NCBI GenBank assembly: GCA_030040295.1
Contig: JASHTZ010000060.1
Location: 1-9,232, forward strand
From: Terriglobia bacterium
GTDB taxonomy: Bacteria > Acidobacteriota > Terriglobia > UBA7540
Direction: 5' to 3'
DNA: 9,232 bases
Under the pieces are notes generated by a model, which did no database searches, was not told the DNA's origin, and saw only the letters and a program-made list of their open reading frames with translations. Both the position numbers and the translations under genes were made by a program. Every line of letters starts with the position of its first letter. Positions within the stretch are counted from its first letter, which is position 1. This document shows, piece by piece, positions 6,379 through 9,232 of this stretch.

Positions 6379-7920
6379 ATGAACCAAAGATTCAGAACGG
6401 TCGTGGGCTGTGGTGGAGTGTTGGTTCTCTACGCGTTGGTCACGCTGCCCATGCTCAGGACGTTTCCGCCGATCTGGCCGGATGAAGTCGATTTCTATTC
6501 CGCTGCAAACTCGCTGGCGCGCGGCGAAGGAATGGGAACACCCGTGCTTGCCGGCTTTCTTCCCGGAATTGATCGCTACACTTACTGGCAGCCGCCGGGA
6601 TATTTTCTGCTGCTTTCGCTCGTCCTGCGGTTTGCACCCCCGAGCCATCACTTCGTTGCCTTGCGGCTGCTTTCCTGGTTTCTGGGGGCAGTCGTTCTGC
6701 TGCTGGGGGCCGACATACTGAGACGGCTCACGAAAAACTGGCTTTGGGGGCTGGCTGCCCTGGCGGTGCTTGCAACCCAAGTGAGCTTTATTCAGGTGGC
6801 CAACGTCGGCCGCATGGAAATGTTGACCCTGGCATGCATTTGGGCGGCCGTGGACGCGTATCTTGCTTATCGCCAGAAGGGCAGGAGGCATCTTCTGGCC
6901 GTGGCGAGTTTCTTTGCCGGCTTGGCATTACTCTCGCACTCAGCGGGGATTGTGGCGGGGTTAGTGATGGTTGTGCACGAGATCGCATCGCCAGCAGTTT
7001 CTCCGTTGCCTGACGAAGACCTCGGCGGGCGGCGGAAGAGGTGGAAAGACGCGGGCATTTTCGCCGGGTGCGCCGGCGCGCCTTTGGTTGCTTGGGCCTT
7101 CTACATTCTGCGCGCTCCGAGCTTCTTTTCCGCGCAGATGTCGGGACAGGCGACGCGGAAGTCGCTGTCGCTCGGCACAGTCATCTCGAGTCGAGGCATT
7201 CTCCACTGGCTCGAGTTGCCTTTTGGAAATTCGGCGTCACCGGTGGGTGTCCAATGGGCGGGATATTGGCCTTGGCATGTGGGGGAAGCGGCAATTGTTG
7301 AGTTGATTGTTCTCGGAGCCGGACTCGCAGGGTTAATGGCGCTGGGCAGACGGCGGTCAGAAGCTTCCATTCTGGGCGCATTGGCCCTGGCGGGGTATGG
7401 AGTAAATCTCCTGATGCCGGAATTCTGGTACGCAGTTTACCTGGTCGCGCCGAGTTGCCTGCTGCTCGGTTGGGCATTGGCCGATTCCCCGCGAGGGCTG
7501 GCGCGTGCGCTCGCCTTGGGCGCGGTCATGACTGCGGGGGCATGGAACTACGCCCAGGTGAAACGCTTATGGTGGGTTAGCCGCGATACCCTCCCGGCCG
7601 AGCGGCTTTACTTTTCGTCGTTGTCTCGAATGATTCCGGCACATTCCACGATTCTCCTGGCGGCGATTCCCGACCCCTATTTTGCCTTGCGCGAGCAGAA
7701 TAAATCTTATCGCCTTCTGGAGTTCGTCCCGGAAGAGGTGCCTGTCGATCAGACGCAGGCAAACCGGATTCTCAATCGCGTCGACTACGTCGTGGGCAGT
7801 GATTGTTGCCGCCCTGCGTATCTAGAAGACTACCTGCTGGCCCACGGGAAGGTTGTGGCCTCGTTTGGCAGCCGGGATTTCGTGTCACCTCCCGTGGTGC
7901 TTTGGAAACTGCACGAGTAA
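6379..7920 (+). CDS. GT-C membrane glycosyltransferase (ArnT/PMT/GT39-like)
   Basis: A polytopic membrane protein of 513 residues with roughly ten or more hydrophobic segments: TM1 at about 8-26, others near 75-84, 93-113, 120-140 and 174-200, with more through about residue 400, then a soluble C-terminal tail. The first outside loop carries PPIWPDEVDFYSAANSLARG (30-49); the Asp-Glu pair at 35-36 is the catalytic-type motif of ArnT, PMT and related GT-C enzymes, which use a polyprenyl-phosphate sugar. YTYWQPPGYFLLLSL (67-81) is the family's PPG motif before a membrane helix. VGRMEML in the next periplasmic region is in the place of the usual R/QPE block. GTG at 6376 directly precedes this ATG and is an alternative start; the TAAGG at 6361-6365 is 10 bases before the GTG and 13 before the ATG. 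The 98-base gap after the RGP-like gene has no convincing terminator. The acceptor is unknown. Confidence 0.8.
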   Translation: MNQRFRTVVGCGGVLVLYALVTLPMLRTFPPIWPDEVDFYSAANSLARGEGMGTPVLAGFLPGIDRYTYWQPPGYFLLLSLVLRFAPPSHHFVALRLLSWFLGAVVLLLGADILRRLTKNWLWGLAALAVLATQVSFIQVANVGRMEMLTLACIWAAVDAYLAYRQKGRRHLLAVASFFAGLALLSHSAGIVAGLVMVVHEIASPAVSPLPDEDLGGRRKRWKDAGIFAGCAGAPLVAWAFYILRAPSFFSAQMSGQATRKSLSLGTVISSRGILHWLELPFGNSASPVGVQWAGYWPWHVGEAAIVELIVLGAGLAGLMALGRRRSEASILGALALAGYGVNLLMPEFWYAVYLVAPSCLLLGWALADSPRGLARALALGAVMTAGAWNYAQVKRLWWVSRDTLPAERLYFSSLSRMIPAHSTILLAAIPDPYFALREQNKSYRLLEFVPEEVPVDQTQANRILNRVDYVVGSDCCRPAYLEDYLLAHGKVVASFGSRDFVSPPVVLWKLHE

Positions 7921-7947
7921 AGAACGAATCACGCGCATTTGATCTTT

Positions 7948-9232
7948 ATGGCAAATTCGCCTGCCGAGCCCGAAGTTTTGCCGCGCGTTGCGCCCTATAA
8001 GTGGCTGACGGGCGCGCTGGTGCTGGTGTTTCTCCGCGTGCTTCCCGCCCTCAGATTTCCCATCGGGCGCGACGAGGCCACCTATTGTGTGATCGGGCAG
8101 GGTTTGCTGCGCGGCCAGGTGCTTTACCGCGACCTTTGGGACAACAAGCCTCCGGGGATCTTCTACATCTATGCGGTGATCGTCAAGATTTTCGGAGCCA
8201 GAATGTGGTCAATTGGTCTTATCGATGTCCTCTGGCTTCTTGCGATTTCGATTTGCATTTTCTATTTTGCAGAACCTTTTCTGGGGGCGCCCGCGGCGGC
8301 GCTGGCCGTGGTCATCAACGCGCTCTGGCATTGTTCGTGGGGCTATATTCACGCTGCCCAGCCGGAGACTTTTGCGACGCTATTTGTCTTCCTGGCATAT
8401 TTCCTCCTTGCGTCCAAACGCCTGCCCGCCTTGTGGAGCGGGATCGCGGCGGGGCTCCTTTGCGGCGCGGTGTTTTGGGTGAAGTACAACACCGCGCCAC
8501 TGATTTTGGCAGTGGCATTCCTGCCCTACCTGGATTTTTCCGATTTTGACAAGGAGCCGCGCCGAGTGGGTCTCAACATTTCGTGGAAGGCGTGGTTCAC
8601 GCGAACTCTATATCTCGCCGCAGGATTTCTGATTGCCATTTTTGGAATTCTGATCGATTTCTGGCACAGCGGCGGAATGCCGGCGCTCCGAGAGGTGCAA
8701 TTCGAAGTCTTGCCGCGCTACGCCTCGACGTTTCTCGATCGCATGCCGCATTACTGGTCTTTTGCCATTTCGCTGATTAACCTCCATCTGGGAATCTGGA
8801 CGGAGGCGGCCTTTGGCACGGCTTTGGTTCTGGCATGGTGGCGACGTGAGCTGAGGATTATCGCCCCGGTAGTGATGATGGCCGTGGCGGGGTTCATCTC
8901 AACCGCCTCGCAGGTGCGCTTTAGCTCCTACGCCTTCGAAACCGCCTATCCGTTTTTCGCCATGATCTGGGGCTACGACATCGTCACGGCGGCGAAGGGC
9001 TTTGAATATCTTCGAGGATATTTCAAGCATCGAAGCTGGCGGCTGGCAACAGCTTTGCTTTGGATAGCGGCGGCACAGGCGGTCTATTTCCCCCTGCCCG
9101 ATATCGCCTACACGGTGGGCGAAGATTACCGTGGCTTCGCAGACTGGATGCGAAGTCCCTGGCAATCTTACGCGAACTATGCCTTCCAGATTCCTCTTGA
9201 AAAGCTTCACGATCAGCTTGCCATTATCGACT
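7948..9232 (+). CDS. Second GT39-like membrane glycosyltransferase (3' end outside window)
   Basis: The frame beginning at ATG 7948 stays open to the right edge (428 complete codons). The product is very hydrophobic, with TM1 near 19-36 and later segments near 71-82, 89-109, 113-130, 140-153 and 161-177, and more beyond. GRDEATYCVIGQGLLRG (40-56) gives the Asp-Glu pair (42-43) of the first periplasmic loop; LYRDLWDNKPPGIFYIY (59-75) is the highly typical GT39 'DNKPPG' motif; and HAAQPETFATLF (135-146) has the QPE block, all as in PMT/ArnT-like enzymes that use a polyprenyl-phosphate sugar. The start lies 27 bases after the previous stop with no clear Shine-Dalgarno; an in-frame TAA at 7918 rules out a start upstream of that stop, and TTG 7939 is a weak alternative. 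It is a better match to the family motifs than the gene before it, so the two are probably not recent duplicates but enzymes with different acceptors or sugars. Confidence 0.85.
   Translation, partial: MANSPAEPEVLPRVAPYKWLTGALVLVFLRVLPALRFPIGRDEATYCVIGQGLLRGQVLYRDLWDNKPPGIFYIYAVIVKIFGARMWSIGLIDVLWLLAISICIFYFAEPFLGAPAAALAVVINALWHCSWGYIHAAQPETFATLFVFLAYFLLASKRLPALWSGIAAGLLCGAVFWVKYNTAPLILAVAFLPYLDFSDFDKEPRRVGLNISWKAWFTRTLYLAAGFLIAIFGILIDFWHSGGMPALREVQFEVLPRYASTFLDRMPHYWSFAISLINLHLGIWTEAAFGTALVLAWWRRELRIIAPVVMMAVAGFISTASQVRFSSYAFETAYPFFAMIWGYDIVTAAKGFEYLRGYFKHRSWRLATALLWIAAAQAVYFPLPDIAYTVGEDYRGFADWMRSPWQSYANYAFQIPLEKLHDQLAIID

Noticed and set aside
8001..8549. Plus-strand open frame of 182 codons in another frame of the last gene
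   Set aside because: The frame starting at 7948 is open to the window edge and carries all GT39 motifs; this one is Arg/Cys-rich and has none.

Overview
The window looks like chromosomal DNA of a GC-rich, free-living bacterium, most likely an acidobacterium. Three things suggest this: the C-terminal TPR module of the first gene has the sequence style typical of the expanded acidobacterial kinase-TPR or winged-helix-TPR regulators; elongation factor P has a TPGN-type loop that I associate with that phylum; and a double-hairpin intergenic repeat of the kind scattered through such genomes sits after the first gene. The assignment is inference from pattern memory; no rRNA gene is present to settle it. 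I see no tRNA, rRNA, CRISPR array, insertion sequence or phage gene.

Layout. 1-1152: the 3' part of a TPR regulator that begins upstream of the window. 1153-1435: a 283-base gap with the 50-base double palindrome (1185-1234) and a possible promoter. 1436-3586: a secreted DUF4139 (MuiA-like) protein with a Gly-rich insert and a C-terminal coiled coil. 3639-4196, minus strand: efp, convergent with the DUF4139 gene, with a very good sigma70-type promoter at 4279-4307. 4197-4385: the divergent gap between efp and a plus-strand sugar-transfer cluster.

The cluster fills 4386-9232. It holds a family 2 glycosyltransferase of the polyprenyl-phosphate-sugar synthase type; a protein resembling plant reversibly glycosylated polypeptide / UDP-arabinopyranose mutase (GT75-like), whose GTG start overlaps the previous stop by four bases; a polytopic GT-C (ArnT/PMT/GT39-like) glycosyltransferase; and a second GT39-like membrane protein that runs off the right edge.

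The cluster reads as a possible three-step route: the RGP-like protein handles or isomerises a nucleotide sugar, the GT2 enzyme loads a sugar on a polyprenyl phosphate, and the GT-C membrane enzymes transfer it to a cell-envelope acceptor. This combination, with a plant-type RGP homologue in a bacterium, is the best candidate here for an undescribed system. The sugar, the acceptor and the links between the steps are inference.
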